DNA from: Bacteroidota bacterium
GTDB lineage: Bacteria > Bacteroidota > Bacteroidia > AKYH767-A > OLB10
Length of the DNA: 64,000 bases
Assembly: GCA_016713445.1 (NCBI GenBank)
Contig: JADJPB010000010.1
Location: forward strand, 117,798-181,797
Reading direction: 5' to 3'
In this document: piece after piece, positions 51,499-63,100 of the stretch
Layout: each line of letters starts with the position of its first letter
Numbering within the stretch: the stretch's first letter is position 1
The notes under the pieces: model-generated
Seen by the model: only the letters and a program-made list of their open reading frames with translations
Database searches by the model: none
Told to the model about the DNA's origin: nothing
Made by a program: the position numbers and the translations under genes

Positions 51499-51531
51499 GA
51501 GACCTCTGTTATTTCAACAGAGGTCTCCTTT
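51499..51531 (+). terminator. Rho-independent-type terminator after the PKD gene
   Basis: GAGACCTCTGTT (51499-51510), loop ATTTC, and AACAGAGGTCTC (51516-51527) form a perfect 12 bp stem, followed by CTTTAAT. The stem is GC-richer than its surroundings, and the U tract is short. It fits the end of the 49377 gene. Confidence 0.75.
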
Positions 51532-51637
51532 AATAAATGGACTCATCATGAAAAAATTAGAGTCCCATTTAGTTTTGTAAAAAAGAAGAAATAAGGGTTT
51601 TGATATTAAAGTTATCTTACCTTCGATAAAAAAAATT

Positions 51638-53206
51638 ATGCGTAAAATTGCTTTAACACTCCATTTAGTTTTTTCATCCGTTTTTCTGATTGCCCAATCT
51701 GGAAATTATAATCGACTGATGACAACAGCTGGACCTTCGAGCGTAGCTTCTGTTGTGAAAGACGACAGTACGAATTATTACTTGTGTGGAGATGTTAACT
51801 ACCAAGCCGGAATGTTTATGAAGACAGACTCACTTTCTAATATTATTTGGTCTCGAAAGTATGATATGGGCGGTATATTTTCAACTGAGATTAAGTTTCG
51901 ACACCTTCTTGCTTTGGTCGATAGTTCATATTTATTATGTGGAAGTGTATTTAACACTTCCACAAATAGAGAGGATGGCCTTGTGGTAAAAGTGAATCAA
52001 TATGGCGATACGATTTGGTCACGAAGAACCGAAATCCCTAATTCCAGTTTAATTTTTAATTCAGTCAGCATTTCAAAGGAACATGGTTTTTATTTATATG
52101 GAAATATGAATACAATTGCTAGCCTAAGTCAACATTTTGCTTTAAAAATGGATAGCACTGGAAATGTGATTTGGTCGAATATTTACAGTACAAATTTTCA
52201 AACAAATACGGCAAGAAATATTTATACAACACCTGACAGCGGAGCCATTTTAATAGGCACCGCTATTGATTTATCTGGGAATAGTGGAGGAGGTTCGTTA
52301 ATTAAATTGGAAAAGACGGGCCAAGTTGAATGGTCAAATTATTATAGCAATAGCACGATTCAAACAGGAGAGGATCTTGCAATTTTGTCTGATGGATACC
52401 TCTGTCTTTTTAATAGTTCATTAGGAACAAAATTGGCGAAAATCGATCAAAATGGAATTATAACAAGAGATACCTCGATTAATCATTATTCCAATAATCA
52501 AACTGGTGGCGAGAAAACCAGTAGATTAATTTTACTTGCCGATAGCAGTGTTATTTTATTGTCAGGAACAGAAACAGAAGGAAATATTTCCAAATTGGAT
52601 CCATCGTGGAATGTAATATGGTCAAGAAATATAATGATGCGTTGTTATGATGTGCTGGAAACGAATGCTAAGGAACTACATATTATTGGAGGAGGGCCGC
52701 TCTTTGGAGTTTTTCAACCAATTCCCGACATTCATTTTTTAGATCAGGAGATTGGAATCGTTCACACAGATTCATTGGGAACAATTGTAAATTGTCTTTT
52801 CAATAAAAATGCTTTTATGTTTTCCGATTCCATTTCAACCAGTGCTTTAAGCACTACAACTGTCTCTTCAGGACAAACCTATTCAGTGGTTGTTTTAAGT
52901 TCTTTGATGGCCGGTTTGTCAACTAATAATTGTGTAACTGTTTATGGTAGTTTAGGAGAGCACACCCCTATTAATACATTAAAGGTTTCCCCAAATCCAA
53001 CGAACGGATCTTTTGTAATTGAAAATATATTTAAAGAGAAGGTGTCCATAGACTTGTATACAATTTTATTTGATAAAATAGTATGCACGGAATCTTCAGA
53101 GGAAAATATTAATGTAGATATATCAAATTACCCTGCAGGAATTTACTTTGCACTGGTGACAAGCGCTAGTGGGAAATCGGGATTTTCTAAGGTGATAAAA
53201 GAGTAA
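51638..53206 (+). CDS. Secreted T9SS type A protein, beta-propeller-like
   Basis: 522 aa. The signal peptide MRKIALTLHLVFSSVFLIAQ precedes repeated blades of the form KVNQYGDTIWSRR, KMDSTGNVIWSN, KLEKTGQVEWSNYYSN and KLDPSWNVIWSRN, each about 45-55 residues apart. They resemble the uncharacterised DUF/PQQ-like blades common in Bacteroidota cargo. A type A sorting domain follows (LKVSPNPTNGSFVIENIF ... GIYFALVTSASGKSGFSKVI). The gene is intact and convergent with the next gene, 19 bp away. Confidence 0.84.
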   Translation: MRKIALTLHLVFSSVFLIAQSGNYNRLMTTAGPSSVASVVKDDSTNYYLCGDVNYQAGMFMKTDSLSNIIWSRKYDMGGIFSTEIKFRHLLALVDSSYLLCGSVFNTSTNREDGLVVKVNQYGDTIWSRRTEIPNSSLIFNSVSISKEHGFYLYGNMNTIASLSQHFALKMDSTGNVIWSNIYSTNFQTNTARNIYTTPDSGAILIGTAIDLSGNSGGGSLIKLEKTGQVEWSNYYSNSTIQTGEDLAILSDGYLCLFNSSLGTKLAKIDQNGIITRDTSINHYSNNQTGGEKTSRLILLADSSVILLSGTETEGNISKLDPSWNVIWSRNIMMRCYDVLETNAKELHIIGGGPLFGVFQPIPDIHFLDQEIGIVHTDSLGTIVNCLFNKNAFMFSDSISTSALSTTTVSSGQTYSVVVLSSLMAGLSTNNCVTVYGSLGEHTPINTLKVSPNPTNGSFVIENIFKEKVSIDLYTILFDKIVCTESSEENINVDISNYPAGIYFALVTSASGKSGFSKVIKE

Positions 53207-53225
53207 TTTATAACATCAGATTAAA

Positions 53226-55118
53226 TTAATATACGAGAAGGCGAGTGTAATAAATACTTTTATCTACAATATCAGTAATCTTAATGAAATAGATTCCACT
53301 CAACAAAGACTCACGTTGAAGCAGGTACGAAGACCCTTTAAATGTTTTGTTCCCGACTACTTTCCTCCCGCGCGTATCCATTAATTCAAGAACATGAGCG
53401 TGGTCTTTGTTTCCTTCAAAAAGCAATAAAGTACTTTCAATCATTGGATGTGGACTTAATTGGATAGAACCAATTTCGCTGTATTCCAGCGTAGAAATTC
53501 CTACCGTAGAATTACTAAATGTGGTAAGAGTGGTATTGGTAACAATAGGTGGATTAAAATCAAAAAAGATATTGGCCTTATTTGTTACAGTAGTTGGATC
53601 TGTATTGTTTGGGTTTCCCTTCACTCTGAAATAAACATAACCATGACTCTCTGGTTCGTTCACATTACTGTCCGGCAAAAGGATATCATCAAAATGGAAT
53701 CGCATCAACTCACCTCCAATCTTTTCAATCCAGCACACATGTGAGGTGGCGATAACATAGAGACTATTTATATTTAGACCGGAAGAAATGGTGTCGGTAA
53801 CAACTACAGTAAAGGCGGTGTCATTTCCCGTATTTTGGAATCGGATCAGATAGCGTAATTCAGTATCCATATCAACGCGATGATTTGCGCCAACACCTTC
53901 TGGAGAAACCGTTTTGTCATTGGGGTCGAACGAACAGCGAATCAGAAAAGCCTCGTAACTGGTATCCGCACATAACACTGTTCCTGTACCGTCAAATGAA
54001 GCGGTAGTTGTTGAAGTATATAATGTAATTCCATTGCCAGGAAGAGTAAAGAATGAAGTGAATGATCGCGTTTCGAAGGGCATAAGATTTGAAAATGTAA
54101 ACGAAATACTATTTCCTGAAATGCTACCAGCGGGAGTTGATGAAGTGTATACCATCAATGGATCGAAATTAAAAGTGACAGTTCCTGAATCAATATAAGT
54201 TCCCTGATTGGTGATGCTTGTATGAAATCCAACATTTGTATTACACCTGGGTAATGAAGAAAACGTGGAAGTGGAAATAGAGTGAAACATAGAATCTGGA
54301 GCCAGTGCAAAATTGAGTCCTGAAATATTTGAAGATCCAACGGTGACAGCATGCGAAAACAAACCGTTGCTTACAGAAAAACCATTGGTGGACAGGTGCG
54401 CTAAGGTAATCATTGCACCTGAAGAATCCCCCAACACATAATCACCATTTTGATCCGTATAGAACACTTGTCCTGACGGCTGTTTTTCTATTTGTTGGTT
54501 CGCCAATGGGATATCATTCACGCCATATACACTATCGTTATCAACGTCAAAAAAAGCTTTTCCAGAGAGCGAATAAATATTCACGCCCCCATAATTTAAG
54601 ATAACAGTATCGATACTTCCGCAACCTAATGTGTCGTAAACACTAAGAACATAAATACCAGCAGCAAGTCCACTCAGAACAGAGGTGCTAGCACCATTAT
54701 TCCACTGATAATAATAAGGAGCGAATCCGCCTGTAACAGCGGCGGTAATGGAGCCGTCGGTACAAGTTGGACATGTAGGATTAATAATATTAAAATTAAC
54801 TTGCAACGGATTACCCCATGAACTCACCGTAATATTCGCAGCTCCGGTACAGATAGTTCCCGGATTATCCGTTACACTAAAAGAGTAATTTCCAGGGGCT
54901 AAATTGTTTATCGTTAGTGGAGCTCCATTAGAACTTCCATATGGAGTCCCATTGAAATTCACAAAATACGGAGGATTATTTCCTCCAAAAACTAACATTA
55001 CACTTCCGTTGTTTAGACCACAACTAGCATTTGAAATGGCTGTCGCATTCACAGAACATTGGGCCGCAACATTAAGTGATAAGAACATAGAAGCAATAAA
55101 TAGGTAGAGTTGACGCAT
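53226..55118 (-). CDS. Large T9SS surface protein with SprB-like repeats and DUF7619-like domain
   Basis: 630 aa. A signal peptide ending NVAAQC is followed by two SprB-like repeats (SCGLNNGSVMLVFGGNNPPY, then NPTCPTCTDGSITAAVTGG with YQWNNGAS). Next is an SdrD B-like segment (SLSGKAFFDVDNDSVYGVND). A conserved domain reads CSFDPNDKTVSPEGVGANHR then LRYLIRFQNTGNDTAFTVVV and ANIFFDFNPPIVTNTTLTTF, which I recognise as DUF7619/DUF11-like. The C-terminus is a type A sorting domain (SIQLSPHPMIESTLLLFEG). SprB-like repeats occur in gliding and adhesion proteins; whether this cell glides is unknown. Confidence 0.85.
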   Translation of the reverse strand: MRQLYLFIASMFLSLNVAAQCSVNATAISNASCGLNNGSVMLVFGGNNPPYFVNFNGTPYGSSNGAPLTINNLAPGNYSFSVTDNPGTICTGAANITVSSWGNPLQVNFNIINPTCPTCTDGSITAAVTGGFAPYYYQWNNGASTSVLSGLAAGIYVLSVYDTLGCGSIDTVILNYGGVNIYSLSGKAFFDVDNDSVYGVNDIPLANQQIEKQPSGQVFYTDQNGDYVLGDSSGAMITLAHLSTNGFSVSNGLFSHAVTVGSSNISGLNFALAPDSMFHSISTSTFSSLPRCNTNVGFHTSITNQGTYIDSGTVTFNFDPLMVYTSSTPAGSISGNSISFTFSNLMPFETRSFTSFFTLPGNGITLYTSTTTASFDGTGTVLCADTSYEAFLIRCSFDPNDKTVSPEGVGANHRVDMDTELRYLIRFQNTGNDTAFTVVVTDTISSGLNINSLYVIATSHVCWIEKIGGELMRFHFDDILLPDSNVNEPESHGYVYFRVKGNPNNTDPTTVTNKANIFFDFNPPIVTNTTLTTFSNSTVGISTLEYSEIGSIQLSPHPMIESTLLLFEGNKDHAHVLELMDTRGRKVVGNKTFKGSSYLLQRESLLSGIYFIKITDIVDKSIYYTRLLVY

Positions 55119-55293
55119 GGTAATTAATATAAATTTGGATATGTAATTATAGGAATAATTATAGAACTAGCAATCATTTATTTACAGTTTATTAGATTGC
55201 TCAACTTTTCAAAGGTCAAGAGAAAAGGAAAAGATGGTATTGCCTACCAAAGAATATGCTCTTCAATATTATATACCATTAATAAACAACAAG

Positions 55294-57073
55294 TTAATGC
55301 CGACTTCGCTCTTCTAATATAAACTGCCCATGTGAAAAGCGAATCTTTTCATTCGCCAGCACTTTTTCTCCTTGCCGCAGAAAAACGTCCATTTGTTGAT
55401 CATCAGTAATGGCATCCGCAGGTATTTCCATCCACAAAATTCCGCCCGAAACCAGCGTGTAAGGGATTGTCAAACGAATTTGCGGCCCTTCTGGAATCTG
55501 TAACCCAAGGTAAGTGCTATCGGAACAAAACAAACCTTTGTTTTTTGGAAATGTAAGTTTAAATGCAACAGTATAATGATGCGAATTAATTTTGGTGCTT
55601 GAATGAATCTGTAGATTAACAGTATCTATAGATGAAGAACCCGGCTCATTTAAAGAAAGGTAACTTTCTTCTGGAAGCTTGAAATAATTATTATTAAGTC
55701 CCTTCAGCGGTAAAATAATCTCCGTCCATTTCACCCACTCATGTGCACGAACAACATTGCCTTGTTTTGCAATTCGGTCCATGTGTTCGTGTTTCAACAT
55801 GACGCTAACACAAGAGTCTGGACCTTTCATTGCGGAGATAAGTAGTGTTTCAATCGGGTAGCTCCATCCGGTCATGGCAAAAGAGTTTTGCTCCATCAGA
55901 CTTTCATTAACAATTGCTTTTTGTATACCTAATTTCCGCGACATATTGGTAAGCGATTTTATTTGCTCAACGCGCAATGTATAGGGCTTCGCGGCGATGC
56001 GGAGTACATCAAGATGCAACAACAAAACAAGTAAAAGCCCAACAAACGCCATCAGCTTCGGAACAAACACGCGCGATAAAGAAACGATACCGGCAGCAGC
56101 CATAGCAATCATAAAGGGAATAGGAAGTAGCATGCGCTCTGAATAATTACTAATTCCTCCGAAACGGTGTGTTGCAGCAATGATTACTATATATCCCAGA
56201 ACAAATAAAAACAATAAAAGACTCGATTTTGCTCTTCTCTGCATTCCATATATCGCAATGACCACAAAAAATAAAATGGTCATTAACGGATAGCCGCCTG
56301 CAATAACTTTTATTAAATCAAAAACGGTATTGAATGAAAGCGTTTTCAAATAGCCATAATCATTATAGACTACCGGATAAAAGGTTTTATCGTGGTCATA
56401 AGCATCTAACAGAAAAAAATTTGGCGGCGACTAGAAGAATTAAAGAAGGCCATAAAATTCGAGGTAATCTACTCTTTTCACTGTTGATGGATTTAGAACC
56501 CTCCATTCGTGTCATCGACCACCAAGCAAATGTAAATGCTAGTGGATAAAATAATAATGGATGTGAAAAAATGATGATTGTCATCATTGCAATTAATACT
56601 GGTATTCTAAAGCGGAATGATTTTCCCAACAAAGAAAGCCAAACGGGAAGCAGCGCTAGACCTTGTAATAATTCTGTCACTGGACAGAAAAAACTATAGC
56701 GAATCGTGAGTGAGAGAATTAAAAGTAAACAAATAATTCCACGTCTTGTTTCGAGTTTGTAGGCCATCAACAAGAAAAGCAAATAATACCAGAGGATATC
56801 TCCAACACTATATAGGATAGCAATAATTTTAAGCGGCAGGTGCAACCAAACGCCTATTAATGGCAATATTTGTGATACAATTCCTAGCGGTCGTTGATGC
56901 GCTACATAGAAAAATTTTCGATCGATAATTTCAAATAAATAGTGCGCTGCATCAAATGCTTGACGTTCTTTCCAGAAATAGATAGAGAGCAACGTTAAGC
57001 AAAGAAAAAACAATTGCCCTGCTACTTGCAGTACAATCAGATCGTTTTTTATGTCGGGGTGTCTTCGCTCCAA
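55294..57073 (-). CDS. Multi-spanning membrane protein, glycosyltransferase-like (one-base frameshift)
   Basis: 592 aa when one base is removed from plus-strand A7 (56413-56419), giving AAKFFLLDAYDHDKTFYPVV across the break. It has about ten hydrophobic helices: seven in the N-terminal piece (for example VAGQLFFLCLTLLSIYFW) and several after the break. A roughly 200-residue soluble C-terminal part follows. The layout resembles DUF2723/GT39-like polytopic enzymes, but I see no diagnostic catalytic motif, so the activity is not assigned. It is alone on its strand after the SprB-like gene. Confidence 0.65.
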
Positions 57074-57537
57074 AATTGGCGGAAATATAGCTGAAAAGTA
57101 CTAAATTTTAACCAGGGCATAAAAAATTTTTAAAAAAACTTGGAGCGTATTTATAATTATTGTAGTATTGAAAGTTGTTCAGTCATAAAAGGCCAAACGT
57201 TGGGTAGTAAAATTGCGAATTATATTTATTAGCCACGTCCATCTAAATGATTTGTCAAAAGGTAACTTTTGGTAAGCATTTCGACAAATGCTCACCTTTT
57301 ATTATTGAACAACTCCTCGATGTGACTTTATTATTGAGGATTTCTGTAATTACATCATGTTTTTATAAATAATGTAATCGAGTATATGGAATATTTTTTT
57401 GACGGGGAGGGTTTTGATTAGACAAGATGTTTTTAAAAATATTGTTGAAAAAAATAGAGAGAACTTATTTAATTAAAACTGGAATATATTCTTGAAGGAT
57501 ATGTTAGAATTATTATTTTGAAAACTATCATACTACT
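57074..57537. other. 464 bp intergenic region
   Basis: AT-rich spacer between divergent genes, with no ORF, tRNA or clear terminator. It contains a loose inverted pair near 57258-57300 (AAAAGGTAACTTTTGG and CACCTTTTATT). Promoters for the membrane protein and the tail-fibre-like gene must lie here, but none stands out. Confidence 0.5.
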
Positions 57538-60037
57538 ATGAAAAAAACGCTAACTCTTCTGCTTGCCATTACTATTGGAGGTATTGCAAATGCACAAACG
57601 GGAACTGCAATTAACGACAACGGCGCGTCGCCAGATCCAAGTGCAATTTTAGATGTGCAATCATCTTCTAAGGGATTCCTAATCCCCAAAATGACGCTAT
57701 CTGAACGCAATGCTATTGTCAATCCTTCTGATGGATTATTGATTTATCAAACCGATGGCCTTAAAGGGATTTATAATTATGACAACGCTAATGGGGGAGC
57801 TTGGTTTAAGTCTTCTTCCAAGTGGTCAGATCAACCAAGTATTCCAGGTTCTATATTTTATAAGCCACAGAATGTTGCTTTTCCCAAAATAGGGATAGGC
57901 TTAGAAAGTCCTATAACGTATTTAGATGTGGCAGGAAGCGCTCGAATTGGAGCGAATGAGTTTGGAGTTTCTGCAAACAACCCTCCTATAAATGGATTGA
58001 TAGTGGGCGGGCCAGTAGGTATAGGAACTGATGTTGCGACCCCAGCCATGCTTACTATTGGTGGCGTTGGCGGCGTTGCTGCGATGGGCGTTGGGAATGG
58101 TCATTATTATTTAGCGAAAAATATTTCGGGACAATATGAGACCTGGATGGTTCCACGCTCAAACCCAACCAGCCAGACATTAATGTATTTTGATCTGGAG
58201 GAATGAATCTTCAAAACAACAATAGTGTTTCTGCATTTTACATTACGCCTGGTGGGAATATTGGATTAAGTAACACCAATCCTATTTATAAGTTAGATGT
58301 TTCAGGTGATGTTAATTTAAGTGCAAATAGTAAACTTAGATTAAACACCACTCCTGCACTTTATGGCACTTCTAATTCTATTGAAGCCAATATTCGCTAT
58401 TTGCGAAATGATGGTATCGGTGGCAATGCAGATGGTATGTATATAAATCATAACAGCGCTGGAGGAACGAATGCTCATCTTCGTTTTTATGCGAATGGAA
58501 ATTCTGAGCGTATGCGAATAGAAGCGAATACAGGAAATGTAGGAATTGGTCTTCCGAATCCAGCAAATCGATTAACCGTGAGTGGAAACAGTAATATAAC
58601 GGGGAATCTTCTTTGGGTCAAAATAGTACGAATAATAGCAACAGATTCACAGTAGTAGGTAGCGGAGATTTTACCAATGGACTTTCGTTGGGCATTACTT
58701 CAACAAATAACGGGAATAAACTAACCGTTTCGGGAAATAGTGATTTCACCGGAAATGTAGGAATTGGAGTAACTAATCCAGGAGCTAAATTGGATATCAA
58801 TACTGGAACATCTCAAGTGAAAATTGTTGGTGCTGCATCTGGTGCAGGACAAAATAGTTCAGGCTCATATCCTTTGTTAGTTTCTGGAAGTCAGCAGGGA
58901 ATTTGGATAAGTGTAAATGGAAACTCTAGCGGGACACCCAATAGTTCTAATAATTATTTGACATTCACTGATGCTACATTAAATGGTCGTGGTGCAATTG
59001 AAGGACAAACCCAATCGGAGCTAACAAATAGCTTCGATTATATATGGAACACGACTATATCAGCTATTCAACTTGTCATGGGAGCAGGTTTAGCGATAGC
59101 AGATATAGCAGGACTTGATGATTTTGATGCTTCTGTTATTGAGGCATTAAACATACCTCTTGAAGCAGGACAATTTGCATACAATCAAGCCAACATGATT
59201 TCAAATGTTGGAGTTTCTTTTAGTTCTGGAAACGCCGATTATGCAGAGTGGTTAATGAGAAAAGATGAAAACGAAATAATTCGTGCTAGTGAAATTGTTG
59301 GAGTAACGGGAGGATTAATATCAAAGAATACAACGAATGCAAATCATGTAATGGCAGTATCTTCTGCACCTTTGGTTTTAGGAAATGCACCTAAAGAAGG
59401 GGAATCTGATAAATATGAAAAAGTAGCATTTTTGGGTCAGGTATTTGTGAAGGTTTTTGGGAAAGTTTCACTTGGAGATTTTATTGTTGCCTCAGGAAAA
59501 AATGATGGTGTAGGAAAAGGAATTCACCCCGATGAAATGGCCGACGAAGATTATAAAAACATTGTAGGCGTAGCATGGTCTACAAACGAATTAAATGGGC
59601 CGGGACTTATAAATACTCTCGTTGGAAAATCGAACTCAGAATACTTAAGTTTATTAAAGAAAAGGGATAACGAAATTGCAAACCTTAAAGCACAATTGAA
59701 TGAAATGTCATCATTTTTATCTAGCAAATTCGCTGATTATAAAACGAACCCTGACAATTCAATTTCAACGCAACCTGAAGCAAGTAATTTTGATGTCCCT
59801 TCAAGTTCAGTTCAAATATCAAGCTTGAACAATGTGCTTTCAAAGGGTAAAATTGATTACACCGAGTTAAAGAAAAAATTTGTAGAAAATAAAGAGGTAG
59901 CTTCAAAATTACTTTTGATCGCAAAAAAACGTTGTGAGAATTTGGGTGTCGACTTCTCCTCTCATCCAGAATTATTAAAACTATTTGATACAAATGAACT
60001 AGACAAAACATTTGACGTTTTGCAAGCAACTCAATAA
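57538..60037 (+). CDS. Tail-fibre-like surface protein with Peptidase-G2-like C-terminus (two frameshifts)
   Basis: 833 aa when one base is restored near 58203 (FDLEEMNLQNNN) and one near 58609 (GNLSLGQNSTNNSN); 2500+2 nt is divisible by three. The signal peptide MKKTLTLLLAITIGGIANAQ precedes ILDVQSSSKGFLIPKMTLSE, a signature of Bacteroidota phage-fibre-like cargo. Repeats such as GNVGIGLPNPANRLTVSGNS and GNVGIGVTNPGAKLDINTG follow. The C-terminal ADYAEWLMRKDENEIIRASE then GGLISKNTTNANHVMAVSSA resembles an autoproteolytic endosialidase/Peptidase G2 region, and a coiled coil ends it (KKRDNEIANLKAQLNEMSS). There is no T9SS domain. Confidence 0.75.
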
Positions 60038-60108
60038 CGGTTTATTAGTTACTCATTAATCGAATAGATGAAATCTTTTTATATTCAAATACCATGAGGA
60101 GAGAAAAA

Positions 60109-63100
60109 ATGAAATTTATATATCTGTTCTGTGCTTTACTTTTATCGGGCCTCTCTTTTGGCCAAGGGATAGAAATTGGAGCTCAAAGCCATTTAATTGT
60201 TAGCGGAAATCCAACCATTGAAATTAGAAATGGTAGCTTTACTAATAATGGAATTTTCCAAGCAGGAAATGGAACGGTATTGTTTTCTGGCGACGCTATA
60301 TCGAGTAATGTATTGATAGGAGGATCTAGTGTAACTTCTTTTTATAATCTGGAAATTAAGAAGCAGCAGAATGGTGTTACTTTAAATCGTAATATTAATA
60401 TTAGTAACTCTTTAATTCTTAGACGCGGAAATTTAATTCTAAACAGTTTTAATATTGACTTGGGAACAAGTGGTGTGTTGGTTAATGAAAATGAGTTGAG
60501 TAGAGTGACCGAATTAAGTACTGCCAATCCGGGCGGAAAAATTTTAGCCACGGCTGTATTAAATAATCCGAATGCAGCGAATCCTGGAAATTTAGGTGTA
60601 TACATTACTTCAATAGAGAATTTAGGGAATACGGTCATCATGCGAGGGCATACTCGTCAATTGGCTTCACCTTTTGATGGAATTTACCGGTATTATGATT
60701 TTGTTCCACAAAATAATACGAAGCTGGATGCGACGCTTCGGTTTAGTTATTTGGATGCTGATGATGTTGACCACTATGAAAATGTCTATCAGCAATTCAT
60801 GTCCCTTGACAATGGTGCTTCATGGCAGTTGAAAGGATTGACAATTCGCGAAACGAATTTAAATTATATTGAATATAGTGGATATGATACGCTGGGAAGG
60901 GTTACTCTTGCACACGAAGATGTACAATTGTCTACTGGTCAAATTGTAGATTCTATTTGTGCTGGGACAAATGTTTTAGTTCCTTTTCAAACTGGACTTT
61001 CTCACGATACTTCAAATACTTTCATTGCGCAACTATCAGACAGTCTCGGAAGTTTTAATTCACCAATCATTATTGGCTCAATTCATTCAGCCACTTCAGG
61101 ATCAATAAGTGCTTTAATTCCTCTTACCACTATATTTGGAGACAAGTACAGAATAAGAGTCGTTTCATCTTCTCCCTCTGTGGAAGGAACCAATAACAAT
61201 GCAGATATTACAATTAAACCTTCTAAATTATTTTATGCAGACTTAGACGGTGATGGATATGGGAATTCTTCAAATTCTACATTTCTCTGTGAACCCAATG
61301 GAGTTTATACAACCCTTGTTGGTGGAGATTGTAATGATAATGATCCACAAATTACATCTGCGATAGTTTATTATGCCGATCATGACGGAGATGGTCATGG
61401 AAACGGTGGTCAAGGAAATATTACACTAAATGAAGGTTTTGATGATTTTCCGGCCGCTATAGCTACCGGAGGATGGGTGGTGAATAACGTAAGTGATCCC
61501 ATTGGTCCGTTTACATGGTATCAAGGATTATCAAATTTTTTCAGTTCGTATTCTGGCCCTGCAAATTCTTATGTGCATGTAAATTATAAATCGGGAAGTG
61601 GTGTATCTACAATAAGAAATTGGCTAATTACACCAGAAGTAAATATTGCTAATGGCTCGGTATTTAAATTTAAGACAAGAAATATATATTACCCCGCTCA
61701 GTATCCTGATCGATTGCAAGTAAGAATGAGTACAAGCGGAAGTAGCATAAATATCGGTTCTCCTAACGACCCACAGACAGGTGATTTTGCTACGTTGTTA
61801 TTAGATATTAATGAAACACTTTCTCCAACGGGATATCCTGGGGTGTGGACCGAATACAGCATTACAGTAACCGGATTAACGGGGACACAGAGCGGGCGAT
61901 TTGCATTTTATTATTATGTCCCAAATGGAGGCCCCGGAGGAGTAAATAGTAGTACGATTGGCATTGATGATGTAGTTTTTTCGGAGGTTGGCCCCGATAT
62001 TTTTGCGGATTGTACACCACCACCACCCGGCTTTGTTTTAACGAATGATGATTGCGACGATTCAAATGCTTTAGTATATCCTGGTGCCATCGAATATTGT
62101 AATGGAATAGATGATAATTGTGATGGGACTGCAGAAGATAATTTGGCCCCCACTTTTTTTAATTTGGAAGCCCATTATTCTTTAGATATTAATGTACAAG
62201 ATTTAACTGCAAACAACCATGATGGGTTGGTATATTCCAATACTATTTTCCCAAGTCCTGGAGTTTGTAACTCACCTTCACATTTATCTTTTAACGCAGG
62301 GAGCAATGTTCGCATTCCGCGATCAGTTGAAGATGATTTTACCGCTAGTTTTTGGTTTAAAACTTCTCAAGTTGCACCAAGTGGCGGGAATTGGTATAAT
62401 GGTATTTCATTGGTCGATGCAGAGGTATGTGGAAACACCGATGATTGGGGAATTGCTTTGATTGATGGAGGGAAAGTTTGTTTTGGAATTGGGAGTAACT
62501 CCGTTGATTTGACGATTAAGTCTGTTGTTTCCAATTACAATAATGGAGCGTGGCATCATATTGCTGCTACAAGGAATAAAATCACAGGCGAAATAAGATT
62601 ATATGTAGATAATGTATTAGCCGCTGTTGGCGTTTCGTCAAATACAAATTCACTTATCGCACCCTCCTATATTGGTCTTGGAAAAAATAATTGTACTTCA
62701 GGAAATTTTATTGGGGCTCTCGATGAAATTCAATTGTATTCGCGTGTATTAAATTCTTTAGAGATAACTGTACTTGCAACTTGTTTCAGCAATGCAGCAT
62801 TTTATCCTGATCAAGATGGTGATGGATATGGAGATGGTGCAGGTACGGTTTCACTAAATGAAGAGTTTGATAATATTGCAAGCGTACTCTCTTCAGGTTG
62901 GACTACAAATAATTTAAGTTACCCTCAGGGTAGTGCAGGCTATTTTCAAGGTAACACCGCCTATTTTGATGCAAGCTCGGGTGTTGGAAATTCATACATC
63001 GCCGTGGATAGAAATTCTGTCGGATCAACTTTTGGCCCTCAAGGTGGCGATATTTCAAATTGGTTGATTTCACCAGTACTGAATATACAAGACGGAGCAA

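Noticed and set aside
57538..60037. Prophage
   Set aside because: Only one fibre-like gene; no integrase, capsid, terminase or lysis genes within the window.
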